From: Streptomyces sp. NBC_00442
Lineage (GTDB): Bacteria; Actinomycetota; Actinomycetes; Streptomycetales; Streptomycetaceae
Direction: 5' to 3'
NCBI RefSeq assembly: GCF_036014195.1
Contig: NZ_CP107918.1
Coordinates: 3,472,001 to 3,536,000, forward strand
Length of the DNA: 64,000 nucleotides
The notes below the pieces were generated by a model, which was not told the DNA's origin, searched no databases, and saw nothing but the letters and a program-made list of their open reading frames with translations. Position 1 is the first letter of the stretch, and each line of letters begins with the position of its first letter. Made by a program: the position numbers and the translations under genes. Below are positions 54,825-62,850 of the stretch, piece by piece.

Positions 54825-55303
54825 CGGACCCGCCAGGACATCCGCGGGGCGTCGCGACTGAACCCGAGCGATGTGTACAGCGGCTCGCCCTCCGGGCTGG
54901 AGGCGAGGCTGAGGCGTTTGCAGCCGCAGGCCGCCATCCAGTCCATGAGCGCCGTTACCGTGGCTCGCGCATAGCCCCGCCTGCGGAATTCCGGATCGGT
55001 GGCAACGGTGCTGATGTCGCCGTTGAACGGCTTGCCGCTGTCGGGGCCAGGGAGCCGGGGCAGCAGCAGACCCATCGCACAGGCCGCCATGCGGCCAGCT
55101 CCGGCATCGACCACGAACGCGGCAGCCTTGTTCGGGTCGCGAAGCAGAGAAGCGATGGCCTCCTCGCACTCCTTGACCCAAGGCCCGGTCGGCACTGCCC
55201 GCGGCTTGGTCCAGGGCGTCACCGGGCAGGTCAGCGAAAGATGACGAAGACGGGCCAGCTCCCCGGCGTCCGCGGCCACCGCCCGTCGCACAGATACGGT
55301 CAC
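54821..55303 (-). CDS. GNAT-family N-acetyltransferase
   Basis: 160 residues from GTG 55303 (GAGAGGA ~7 bp upstream). GNAT motifs are present: VRRAVAADAGELARLRHLSL at the start, ISTVATDPEFRRRGYARATV (acetyl-CoA loop R-x-x-G-x-A) and the C-terminal LYTSLGFSRDAPRMSWRVR. Divergent from the T-box aspS gene, with the shared control region between. GNAT enzymes acetylate amines; the MccE acetyltransferase that inactivates microcin C (an AspRS inhibitor) is one known precedent. Substrate here is unknown. Confidence 0.9.
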   Translation of the reverse strand: MTVSVRRAVAADAGELARLRHLSLTCPVTPWTKPRAVPTGPWVKECEEAIASLLRDPNKAAAFVVDAGAGRMAACAMGLLLPRLPGPDSGKPFNGDISTVATDPEFRRRGYARATVTALMDWMAACGCKRLSLASSPEGEPLYTSLGFSRDAPRMSWRVR

Positions 55304-55379
55304 AACAGATCCTCTCGATCAACGGCGCGTTCTTGATTGCGGCGGTGCCAGGTGGGTCCGTATCCTGCTGAGCAACGCG

Positions 55380-55648
55380 CTGACGGAGACGAGTAGCCAG
55401 GGTTCACGCGAGCAGAGAGAGCCGCCGGTAGCTGGGAAGGCGGCCTTGCGCCCCCAGGTGAAGACCCTCCCGAGCGCGGGGAGGAACGACCACGCCGTGG
55501 TCCAATGCCCCGCCGGCCGGCCCCCGTCACCGGGCCCGAATGAGGCCGCCACCTCGTGGCGGCGAAAGTGCGGTGGTACCGCGAGTTCCCTTCTCGCCCG
55601 CACTCCCAAGGGATCATGACGATGTCCTTCGGAGGACCGCAATGATCC
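55380..55648 (+). promoter_or_regulatory. T-box riboswitch, specifier GAC (Asp), translational type
   Basis: The leader of aspS. Stem I contains AGAGAGCCGCCGG...CTGGGAAGGCGGC (55416 on) and a specifier loop GGTGAA-GAC-CC with GAC at 55463-55465. Stem III is GCCGCCAC/GTGGCGGC (55545-55563). The antiterminator is perfect: AGTGCGG (55567)/CCGCACT (55598-55604) and GCGAG/CTCGC around the invariant bulge TGGTACC (55574-55580). A hairpin GGATCAT (55611)/ATGATCC (55642-55648) with nested GTCCTTCGGAGGAC hides the GGAGGA site and the ATG. Uncharged tRNA-Asp should relieve it. The promoter may be TTGCGG/TATCCT near 55338-55367. Confidence 0.88.
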
Positions 55649-56952
55649 AAAGCCGCGTACACGTCTCCGACCTGCGAGAACACGTCGGCCGTACCGTTTC
55701 CGTCTGCGGGTGGGTAAACACGCTCCGCCTGCAACGCAAGATGCAGTTCATCGTCGTCCGGGACAGCACCGGTATGGCGCAGGTGACCCACAAGCGCGAC
55801 GACGGGCCGCTGGAAGCCCAGCTCGAAGCACTCACCCCCGAATCCGCCGTACGGATCACCGGACGTGTCGTCGACGCCGCCCAGGTAAAGCTCGGCGGTC
55901 TGGAGATCGTCCCCGAACGGGTGGAGGTCCTGAACCGGGCCGCGACGCCATTGCCGATCGACGAACACACCGGCTTGGAGCAGCGCCTCGACTGGCGCTT
56001 CCTGGATGTACGGCGCCGGCCCGCCAGCCAGCTGCTGTTCGCCGTGCAGACCACCCTGGAACAGGGGATGCGCGAGTACGCCTACGCGCAAGGCGCCACC
56101 GAAATGCACACGCCCAAGCTCATGGGCACCGCCTCCGAGTCCGGCGCGGAAGTCTTCAAGCTCGGCTACTTCGACCGCTCCGCCTATCTGGCGCAGTCGC
56201 CGCAGTTCTACAAGCAGATGGCGATCTCGGCCGGGATCGAGAAAGTCTTCGAGATCGGTCCTGTCTTCCGCGCCGAGCCGTCGTTCACTTCCCGCCACGC
56301 CACCGAGTTCACCGGTGTCGACGTCGAGCTGGCCTGGATTGACGGCGTCGAGGACGTCATGGCCTTCGAGGAGCAGATGCTCGCCCACGCCATCGGCAAG
56401 GTCGCCGAAGCACACGGTGAGGCGATCGCGGAGCACTTCGGAGTCGAAGTGGCCGTCCCCACCACGCCGTTCCCTCGGATCACCATGGCCGAGGCGCACG
56501 AGATCCTGCGCAAGGGCGGCTGGGACCCCGAGGGGTCCAAGGTGGACTTGGACCCGGAGGGCGAGCGGAGCATCTCGGCGCACATCAAGCAGGCCACCGG
56601 GCACGAGTTCGTGTTCATCACGCACTACCCGGTCGGCATCCGGCCCTTCTACCACATGCGCCCGGCCGACGACCCGGACGTGACGCTGAGCTTCGACCTG
56701 CTGTGGAAGGGGCTGGAGGTCACCACCGGCGCCCAGCGCGAGCACCGCTACGACATCCTGCTCAAGCAGGCCGCCGAAAAGGGCATGAGCACCGAACCGC
56801 TCCAGGACTACCTGAACGCCTTCCGATTTGGCTGTCCGCCGCATGGCGGGCTCGGCATGGGCCTCGGTCGGGTGCTGATGGTGATGCTCGGCCTTGACTC
56901 GATCCGTGAGGCCACGTTCCTCTTCCGCGGACCGAACCGGCTCACGCCGTAG
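55642..56952 (+). CDS. aspS: Aspartyl-tRNA synthetase, archaeal/eukaryal type
   Basis: 436 residues from ATG 55642 (GGAGGA 5 bp upstream). An N-terminal OB-fold (YRTVSVCGWVNTLRLQRKMQFIVVRD-like, residues 10-100) is followed by the class II core: motif 2 IGPVFRAEPSFTSRHATEFTG and motif 3 GLGMGLGRVLMVMLGL. The ~580-residue bacterial AspRS with its large GAD insertion is not what is seen; this is the short archaeal-type AspRS2. Streptomyces normally has a bacterial-type aspS elsewhere, so this is probably a second copy. It charges tRNA-Asp (or, if non-discriminating, also tRNA-Asn). Controlled by the Asp T-box upstream; convergent with the radical SAM operon. Confidence 0.93.
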   Translation: MIQSRVHVSDLREHVGRTVSVCGWVNTLRLQRKMQFIVVRDSTGMAQVTHKRDDGPLEAQLEALTPESAVRITGRVVDAAQVKLGGLEIVPERVEVLNRAATPLPIDEHTGLEQRLDWRFLDVRRRPASQLLFAVQTTLEQGMREYAYAQGATEMHTPKLMGTASESGAEVFKLGYFDRSAYLAQSPQFYKQMAISAGIEKVFEIGPVFRAEPSFTSRHATEFTGVDVELAWIDGVEDVMAFEEQMLAHAIGKVAEAHGEAIAEHFGVEVAVPTTPFPRITMAEAHEILRKGGWDPEGSKVDLDPEGERSISAHIKQATGHEFVFITHYPVGIRPFYHMRPADDPDVTLSFDLLWKGLEVTTGAQREHRYDILLKQAAEKGMSTEPLQDYLNAFRFGCPPHGGLGMGLGRVLMVMLGLDSIREATFLFRGPNRLTP

Positions 56953-56965
56953 CCGACAATGGGTG

Positions 56966-57006
56966 GCGTCCCACGGCACGGGCAAGCGCCTCGTGCCGTG
57001 GGACGC
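56966..57006. terminator. Bidirectional terminator between aspS and the oxygenase gene
   Basis: 15-bp perfect stem GCGTCCCACGGCACG/CGTGCCGTGGGACGC, 11-nt loop, between two convergent genes that are only 58 bp apart. Confidence 0.85.
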
Positions 57007-57010
57007 GGTC

Positions 57011-57808
57011 TCAGTAGCGGACATTGCGCAGGTCATGCGTCCAAGCCTCATCCGGGTACTTGTCCCAGTAGGTCCGTAGCGCCAACTCCCGTTCGGCGAA
57101 ATGGCCTTGGCGGCACAGGCCGCCATGGGAGAGCGTCACGCTCATGGCGAGTGCCGACTCGGTAGTGACCCAGTGGGGCGTCAGAGCATGGCTCCAGAGC
57201 TGGTCGCCGGGGTGCATGGTGACGGACTGGCGGCCGGCCGGATCATGTGTAGGCGGGTCCTCGCCGGTTGTTTCACCGAGTACCGCTGCCTCGGCCGACA
57301 GGTGCTGGTCCGGGTCGAGGTAGCTGTGGAAGGTCTTTGTGCCGTGGACCTGCCAGACCAGACCGTGTGAGTTGTCGTTGTGGTAGGTCGAGGCGGCGCC
57401 CTTGGTCGACAGGAACAGGATGGGCGCCAGCCGCTGCCAGGTGAACCCCTGGCCGGACAGATGGGCGCGCCAGGGGATCATGACCTCCTCCTGGAAACCG
57501 TTCAGGAGGTCGTCGTAGAAGCGGCTGAGGTTGAAGTGCACCAGCCGGAACGGCCAGGTGACGATCTCCTCGATCGGCGCGGTGCGAAAGCCGGCCGTGC
57601 GGTCCATACGCACCTGCCAGTCGTCGTCCCCGAGGATCGTGAACCGGACCTCCTCGTCCCGGCGCACGTGGTCGAGGACGTCGATGGCTGGCTGGAACAT
57701 GTAGTCGAAGGGCACCTCCAGTGGGAAGTTCGGCGGCTGCCTCCACCGGAGGCCGAAGTCGTCGGGCGTCGTAAGAGTCATAGAGCGGTCCGTGGAGTCG
57801 GTTTGCAT
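57011..57808 (-). CDS. Cupin/JmjC-like Fe(II) oxygenase family protein
   Basis: 265 residues from ATG 57808; ATG 57781 is possible. The sequence has the cupin-like metal pattern: STYHNDNSHGLVWQVHGTKTF (His-x-Asp) and a distal His in HPGDQLWSHALTPHWV, followed by a short C-terminal helical part. This fits Fe(II)/2-oxoglutarate oxygenases of the JmjC/cupin-8 type, which hydroxylate protein or peptide side chains. It is 10 bp downstream of a radical SAM gene and last in that operon. It may hydroxylate the cluster's peptide product. Confidence 0.72.
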   Translation of the reverse strand: MQTDSTDRSMTLTTPDDFGLRWRQPPNFPLEVPFDYMFQPAIDVLDHVRRDEEVRFTILGDDDWQVRMDRTAGFRTAPIEEIVTWPFRLVHFNLSRFYDDLLNGFQEEVMIPWRAHLSGQGFTWQRLAPILFLSTKGAASTYHNDNSHGLVWQVHGTKTFHSYLDPDQHLSAEAAVLGETTGEDPPTHDPAGRQSVTMHPGDQLWSHALTPHWVTTESALAMSVTLSHGGLCRQGHFAERELALRTYWDKYPDEAWTHDLRNVRY

Positions 57809-57818
57809 CGAGGCGGCC

Positions 57819-58727
57819 CTACGCCACAGCGCAGGACGCACTGTCGTCGGCGCACGTGCTGGCGGGGCGGCAAATAGCGGCACAGTCAGGCGACACGCGG
57901 TCCTGCGCCGGCGAGGTCAGAAACTGCGCGATCACAGCCCGGGGAGCATGGGCGCTGGTCGATGCCTGGCCGTAGGGGCAGCGCCGGATGTCGCCTTCCG
58001 CAGAGACATACGCGGTCGCTGAACGGCATGACCGCCGCTCGCCCCCGCCCCCGTCCCCTCGGAATTGCAGGTCCCGCAGCTCGTCGAGGTAGGCCCGGTA
58101 CCGGGCGGACAGATGGAAGTAGCGTCCCAGGACGTCGGCATCGAGCCTCTGCTGCACCAGGTAGTCCTGAACCGAGTTGCCGGCCCGACGTAGGGCGCGC
58201 TCGTCGAGAACGACAGGACTGAACTGGACCTCCACCCCTGCTTTGGAAACGAGGTCAGCCAAGTCTCGGCACTCCTCATCGCGCATGTCCCAGCAGGTGA
58301 CGTGCAGGATCCTCGTTTCGGTGCTGATGGCGCGCAAGGCGTCGAGGCCGGACGCGGCGGTGCGGGTGGTGCGACCCAACAGCATCGCGCCCTGCGAGTC
58401 GGCGGAGACCGTCACATTGGTCAGCAGGTGAGCGACCTTGGAGAGGGTGATGACCTCGGCCACGGTTCGGGCGGAGGTCACGATCGATACCGCCATGCCG
58501 AACTGGCGCGACAGGCGTACCAGTTGGCGGAGTTGGGGATGGTGCGTTGGTTCGCCACCGCTCAGGCACACGCCTTCCACGCCTGCCTCCTTCAGCCGCG
58601 ACAGGGTGCGGGTGTAGGTCGCGGTGTCGAGGAAGCCATGGGCACGGTCGGCGCGGAAGCAGAACCCGCAGGCCACCTTGCAGTGCCCAGCCGTGGAGAT
58701 CATTGCGGTACGGACTTGGGTGGTCAT
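57819..58727 (-). CDS. Radical SAM enzyme (second in operon)
   Basis: 302 residues. The [4Fe-4S] SAM motif CKVACGFC places Cys at 16, 20 and 23, right at the N-terminus. GGE motif LSGGEPTHHPQL follows. The C-terminal third holds a Cys-rich region (CRSATAYVSAEGDIRRCPYG, CAAICRPASTC) that looks like a shortened SPASM/twitch auxiliary-cluster domain. Its ATG overlaps the stop of the SPASM enzyme by 4 bp. Substrate unknown; a peptide from this cluster is likely. Confidence 0.88.
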   Translation of the reverse strand: MTTQVRTAMISTAGHCKVACGFCFRADRAHGFLDTATYTRTLSRLKEAGVEGVCLSGGEPTHHPQLRQLVRLSRQFGMAVSIVTSARTVAEVITLSKVAHLLTNVTVSADSQGAMLLGRTTRTAASGLDALRAISTETRILHVTCWDMRDEECRDLADLVSKAGVEVQFSPVVLDERALRRAGNSVQDYLVQQRLDADVLGRYFHLSARYRAYLDELRDLQFRGDGGGGERRSCRSATAYVSAEGDIRRCPYGQASTSAHAPRAVIAQFLTSPAQDRVSPDCAAICRPASTCADDSASCAVA

Positions 58728-60025
58728 TGCACCCCCGTGTTGTCCCACACCGCGATCTCCACGGTGCTCGTGTAGAACGCGCACATCTCCGGGTCTGGCC
58801 TGCTGCCGCCGATGAGCGCCTGCTCATTGCGGGAAGGGCCGCCGCAGATCGCGAGTGCCGGGCAGTCGCCGCACTCGGGGATCGGTGCGACCTTCTTCGC
58901 CACGCCGGCCAGCAGACTGGGCTCGGCCCGCAGCTCGTCGAGGGTGTGCAGGAACGACGGCTCGGTGAAGTTGATGTCGCACAGGCTGACCCGGTTGCCG
59001 GGCAGCAGGGCGGCGTTCAGGCTGCGGTCGCCCTGCATGTGGTCGAACAGCATCGGCCGGCGGGTGTCGAGTGCCTGGAAAGCGCGGTCGAGGACGGAGA
59101 ACAGCATCCCGCCCCGCCCCAGAGCGGCGGCGCGCGCCGCGTACAGCTCGCGGGCCAGGTCGGCGCCGTCGACTCGCCAGCGGCCGGCGGTCGGGATGGG
59201 CGTGTTGACGTAGATGAACTTCAAGCCGAGGTCGTCGATGATCCACCGGACGGTTTCGGCGAGGCGTCCGATGTTCGCGGCCGTCGGGGTGAGGTTGCAG
59301 CCCACGTGCAGGCCGTTCGCGTCGATGTACCGGGCTACGTTGCGGCGTATCCGGTCGTCTGCGGGCTGACCGCCGAGCAGCAGGCGATTAGCCGAATTGA
59401 TTCCCGGCGGTCCGTCGATGGAGATGCCGACCCCGTACTCGTAGGCGACGAGGTGGTCGAGTGCCTCGTCTGTCAGACGGGCGCCATTGGTGACGACTGT
59501 GCGCCGCACCCTGCGGACGTCGTAGCGATCGGCGAGGGTGTCGGCGAGCTGATCGCCGTAGCGCATGAGGTCGAAGCGGATGGTCGGCTCGCCACCGAAC
59601 CATTGGATGGAGACCTCGTCCTGCCCGGCGTTCTGTTCGAACAGGAACTCCAGCCCTTCCGTCAGCTCCTCCTTCGTCATATCCGGCTTACCGGAGTTCG
59701 TGTCGACGAAGCAGTACGTGCAGGCCATGTTGCAGCGATCGGTCAGGACTACGCGCAGGCCGCTGATACGGCGAGGGGCGGCGTCGAGTCCGAGGTGGTG
59801 AAGGCGATGGTTGAGTGCTTCACGCCGATCGACCGACGAGTCGTCGGGAGTGAAGCCGAGCCCAGCGAGGGCTTCGTGAGTCGCGGTCGGGGGGACTCCG
59901 GCGAGGTCGTGGACCTCGCCGGAGTCGATGAACACACTGTCCAGGCTGACCGGGTCGAGGAGAACCGCTTCCCCATCCCGCTCGTACTGGAAGTACTTCC
60001 CCCACAGCATCCGGGGGACGGCCAT
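58724..60025 (-). CDS. SPASM-domain radical SAM peptide maturase
   Basis: 433 residues from ATG 60025. An ~85-residue N-terminal domain (YFQYERDGEAVLLDPVSLDS...) precedes the SAM motif CNMACTYC with Cys at 98, 102 and 105, then WFGGEPTIRFDL. The SPASM region near residues 360-415 has VSLCDINF, ECGDCPALAICGG (Cys 385, 388, 394) and DPEMCAFYTS (Cys 415), enough for auxiliary iron-sulfur clusters. Such enzymes cross-link or epimerise ribosomal peptides. It starts 5 bp after the stop of the 119-aa protein, its likely substrate or partner. Confidence 0.9.
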   Translation of the reverse strand: MAVPRMLWGKYFQYERDGEAVLLDPVSLDSVFIDSGEVHDLAGVPPTATHEALAGLGFTPDDSSVDRREALNHRLHHLGLDAAPRRISGLRVVLTDRCNMACTYCFVDTNSGKPDMTKEELTEGLEFLFEQNAGQDEVSIQWFGGEPTIRFDLMRYGDQLADTLADRYDVRRVRRTVVTNGARLTDEALDHLVAYEYGVGISIDGPPGINSANRLLLGGQPADDRIRRNVARYIDANGLHVGCNLTPTAANIGRLAETVRWIIDDLGLKFIYVNTPIPTAGRWRVDGADLARELYAARAAALGRGGMLFSVLDRAFQALDTRRPMLFDHMQGDRSLNAALLPGNRVSLCDINFTEPSFLHTLDELRAEPSLLAGVAKKVAPIPECGDCPALAICGGPSRNEQALIGGSRPDPEMCAFYTSTVEIAVWDNTGVQ

Positions 60026-60030
60026 GGTGG

Positions 60031-60390
60031 TTAGGCCGCCGCTTCCTCTTCGGCGATGCCGAGCTCGCCCATGACCGCGCGGACCTTCTCCGTGGCAGCG
60101 GCCTGGAGCTTCGCGGACGTGGCCGGGGAGCCGCCGTCGGCGAGGACGATCACACCGGGCAGCGTCGGGTTCGGCGCGATGACCGTGATGCCGGCCGGGT
60201 CCGTGCTGATGACCAGGACCGCGTCCTTCAGCTCGATCCAGTCGGTCTGTTCCTTGAGCGCCTCGATGATGCGGCCCTGCTTCTCCTGGAAGGAAGCGCG
60301 CTCCCCCATCCACACGCCCGCCTTGGACTTGGAGTCCACGACGTCTGCGTAGATGAGGTGATCCTTCTTCTCTCGCCTGGCTTGAGGCAT
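60031..60390 (-). CDS. 119-aa unknown protein, candidate peptide substrate or partner of the radical SAM enzymes
   Basis: 119 residues from ATG 60390 (AGAGGA 7 bp upstream), first gene of the radical SAM operon. It starts MPQARREKKDHLIYADVVDS, has a central beta-like part (DAVLVISTDPAGITVIAPNP) and ends in a helix with acidic/Ala tail GELGIAEEEAAA. No Cys, no Gly-Gly leader site, no recognised family. It could be a RiPP precursor with an unusual long leader, or a structural partner. The position is the main evidence. Confidence 0.7.
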   Translation of the reverse strand: MPQARREKKDHLIYADVVDSKSKAGVWMGERASFQEKQGRIIEALKEQTDWIELKDAVLVISTDPAGITVIAPNPTLPGVIVLADGGSPATSAKLQAAATEKVRAVMGELGIAEEEAAA

Positions 60391-60456
60391 GGCTGATCCT
60401 CTCTGGTGATGGATGTGCTGGAACAACCCCTTGTGTCCGCCGGGGTCGGGCGGGTG

Positions 60457-60487
60457 CCGCCCCGCTCGGGGAGTGTGAGCGGGGCGG
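60457..60487 (-). terminator. Hairpin between the primase-like gene and the radical SAM operon
   Basis: 11-bp perfect stem CCGCCCCGCTC/GAGCGGGGCGG, 9-nt loop. It lies between 60566 (stop of the upstream gene) and 60390 (start of the operon), so the radical SAM operon likely has its own promoter or is attenuated here. Confidence 0.65.
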
Positions 60488-60565
60488 GGCTAGCTGCTCC
60501 GCGGTGTCGGGCACGGTGGTGCCGGCCTTCGGGGCCGCCGAGGCACCGGAGCCGCGAAGCAAGTT

Positions 60566-60985
60566 CTAGAGGGGGCCCTCGCGCTCCCTACGCGCCTTGA
60601 TCAGTGCGTGGTGCAGTCCATCCGGCACGATCAGGGCAGTGGGCCTGCTGGGCAGCCGGTACCAATGCAGGCCGGGAGCTGTGGTGCGGGCCGCTTGCGG
60701 AACCACGACGTGACAGGTCAGCCCCAGTGCGACCGTTCCCGGTTCCTCCCAACGCGCCGCACTACCGACCGGCGCCAGGAAGTACATCCTCGGCTCGCGA
60801 CCGCCGTCGTCGAGGATGACGGGCCCTGTCGGCAGGCCCTGCTCCTCGACGATTGCCACGGCCCTGCGTCCGACCTGTTCAGGCACACGGATTGCATCCC
60901 ACCAGGTACCGGCGGGACACAGCTCCGGCTCGCTACCGGTCGGCATCCACCTCGGTAACCGTGCGGTCGGGATTGCGTCCGACAT
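60566..60985 (-). CDS. Small Prim-Pol-domain-like protein of unknown function
   Basis: 139 residues. AGTWWDAIRVPEQVGRRAVAIV, TGPVILDDGGREPRMYFLAPVGSA and ATGLTCHVVVPQ-like strands resemble the short stand-alone bifunctional primase/polymerase-like domain common near XRE regulators in Streptomyces. The catalytic D-x-D is not clear, so polymerase activity is unlikely. AGGGGGCC precedes the ATG. It may act with the regulator gene upstream. Confidence 0.6.
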   Translation of the reverse strand: MSDAIPTARLPRWMPTGSEPELCPAGTWWDAIRVPEQVGRRAVAIVEEQGLPTGPVILDDGGREPRMYFLAPVGSAARWEEPGTVALGLTCHVVVPQAARTTAPGLHWYRLPSRPTALIVPDGLHHALIKARREREGPL

Positions 60986-61104
60986 GGGAATGGCCCCCTC
61001 ACAACTGGGTGTGAGAGGACCATTCCACTCGGAGGGCGGGTGCGCGCGGACAAACTGTCCGCACCCAATTCACGCCAACTCCCTTTATGAATAAGCGTGT
61101 TGTG

Positions 61105-62334
61105 CTAGGCCACGCCGGCCCAGGTGCCGAACGCCGACAGCTCGGCAGAGGGGTGCGGGTCCATCCTCAAGAGCGAGCCGAGTGTTTCCCGTACCGAGGG
61201 GTGGAATCGGGTGTGGTTCGGGGCGATCTTCCTCGCCCGCTTCAGCTCTGCGAACGCACGCCCGCGGTCGCCCTCCACCAAGCGTGCCGAGGCGACATCG
61301 ATGTAGTGGTGGCTGGATCGCTCGCCGACCGTCGAGGCGGGCGGCGTCCACTCGGCTCCCGCCTGGCCCCACTCGTCGAGCCGGGCGAGAGCCTGCTCGC
61401 TGTCCCCGGTGTCGATCAGCGCATGCACGGTGTGGATCTTGATGTTGGTCGGTCCGAAGTTCATCTCGTAGGCGAGGCTGTCGCGGTTGCCCGCCATACC
61501 CGCGATCTGCTCCGCTTCTCTCAGCAGCTCCTCGGCTCCCTCGGGGTTGTTTTCCCGGGACTCCACCACGGCGAGCTTCAGCAGCAGCGCCCCGTCGACC
61601 GCCAACGCGTCATCGGTGTAGGACTGCTCCGGCTGAAGCCGTTCGAGCTCCCCGCGCAGCCCCTTGAGCTTGCGGCGAGCCGACTCGGTCGCACCCTGGC
61701 GGAGCATCGACCCCGCCACCAGAAAACCGGCGGTTACCTGCATGAGGGGATCGCCGGTACGGTCAGCGGCCCATCGGATCCTCTCCAGCGCGGTGTTGCC
61801 CAGGTCGTGGTGGCCCATCTTGTGGGCCAGGCTGTTCACGGCCCGGTAGGCACGGGCCAGGTGCCAGAACGCCTTCCGCTGTTCCTCATCGCGCGATCCG
61901 AGCGCCACATGGGTCAGTTCGGTGATCACCGAGGGCAGCAGCGGCCCCATCGGCACGTACCGGGCATCGCGCCGTAGAGCCGCGATCTGGTCCACCTCGG
62001 AGGCCAGCACCGGCAGAGCTCGCGGGCGCGTCTCCAGTTCGTCCGGGGTGTCGAAGCACAGCAAGATCCGCCGCAGCTCCGGAATGACGGCGTGGACCCC
62101 ATCTTCCGCCTCCGGCTCCCCGTAGTACGGCTGGCCGGTCAGCACCTCCGGTCCGAAATGCAGCGCCCGAGCCAGAGCCAATATGAGGCTCGGCGTCGCT
62201 TTCCGGGCTCCGGACTCCAGCTTCTGAATCAGGCTGGGCGACACCGCGACCCGCTGGGCAAGCTGCGCGGCGGACAGCCCTCGCGTCTTACGTGCCACCC
62301 GGAGCCGGTCTCCCAGCATCAAGCTCTCACCCAT
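61105..62334 (-). CDS. XRE-family regulator with C-terminal TPR-like domain
   Basis: 409 residues from ATG 62334 (GAGGGGATC upstream). The helix-turn-helix is RLRVARKTRGLSAAQLAQRV followed by AVSPSLIQKLESGARKATPS. The remaining ~330 residues are helical repeats (FWHLARAYRAVNSLAHKMGHHDLG, LLLKLAVVESRENNPEGAEELL, GRAFAELKRARKIAPNH). Proteins of this layout regulate antibiotic or developmental genes in Streptomyces. It lies upstream of the 60566 gene and the radical SAM operon on the same strand and may control them. Confidence 0.88.
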   Translation of the reverse strand: MGESLMLGDRLRVARKTRGLSAAQLAQRVAVSPSLIQKLESGARKATPSLILALARALHFGPEVLTGQPYYGEPEAEDGVHAVIPELRRILLCFDTPDELETRPRALPVLASEVDQIAALRRDARYVPMGPLLPSVITELTHVALGSRDEEQRKAFWHLARAYRAVNSLAHKMGHHDLGNTALERIRWAADRTGDPLMQVTAGFLVAGSMLRQGATESARRKLKGLRGELERLQPEQSYTDDALAVDGALLLKLAVVESRENNPEGAEELLREAEQIAGMAGNRDSLAYEMNFGPTNIKIHTVHALIDTGDSEQALARLDEWGQAGAEWTPPASTVGERSSHHYIDVASARLVEGDRGRAFAELKRARKIAPNHTRFHPSVRETLGSLLRMDPHPSAELSAFGTWAGVA

Positions 62335-62850
62335 GTCGAGATCCCCTCGCTGATCGGAGCATTGGGGCCAGCGTACGGACTGCGACCAAGCTCCAGAAGG
62401 GCCGTCGCTAAGAGTTAACGGGCCGGCCGTTCTACTCACGCGCCGTGCTCTGCTGCTTGGGGCTAAGCGCCCAACCCGCCGCCAGTGGCACCTGTCAGTC
62501 GACGACGCGGCGGAACAGCTTTTCCAAAGTGAGGTGAACCAGTCTGCCGGACCGGAGCCGAGCTGTTCCAAGGCTCGTCCAGTCCCGCTACTCGCATCGT
62601 ATGACCGGAGGCTACTGTCCACAGCAAACGTCAACTCTCCAGGCAATCGCTTCAGCCGCTCACGTCAACTCCAGGATCCCGTTCCACACACTTGCTGCCG
62701 TACACAATGACTTGACGACCAGACGACCACGCCCCAGGCGCCGACCGAGCAGACCGCCGCCCACGGCCGTCAACCGCAATCCATAAGGTCATGGCACAAG
62801 TCACCCCGTGAATCCGGAATTGTCAGTGACCGCACCTACGGTCCCGCGCC
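62335..62850. other. Intergenic region between divergent XRE and CoiA-like genes
   Basis: 516 bp without a gene I can support. It holds a loose repeat, ACGTCAACTC near 62628 and 62663 followed by CAGG. No strong hairpin or tRNA. Promoters of both divergent genes must lie here. Confidence 0.5.

Noticed and set aside
53877..55322. Single long minus-strand protein from 55322 through the GNAT region
   Set aside because: The upstream part overlaps the GNAT gene in another frame; GNAT motifs and the TTGA overlap show two separate coupled genes.
55624..55637. Small hairpin GTCCTTCGGAGGAC as an intrinsic terminator
   Set aside because: It contains the aspS ribosome-binding site and has no U-run; it is better read as the core of the translational sequestrator of the T-box.
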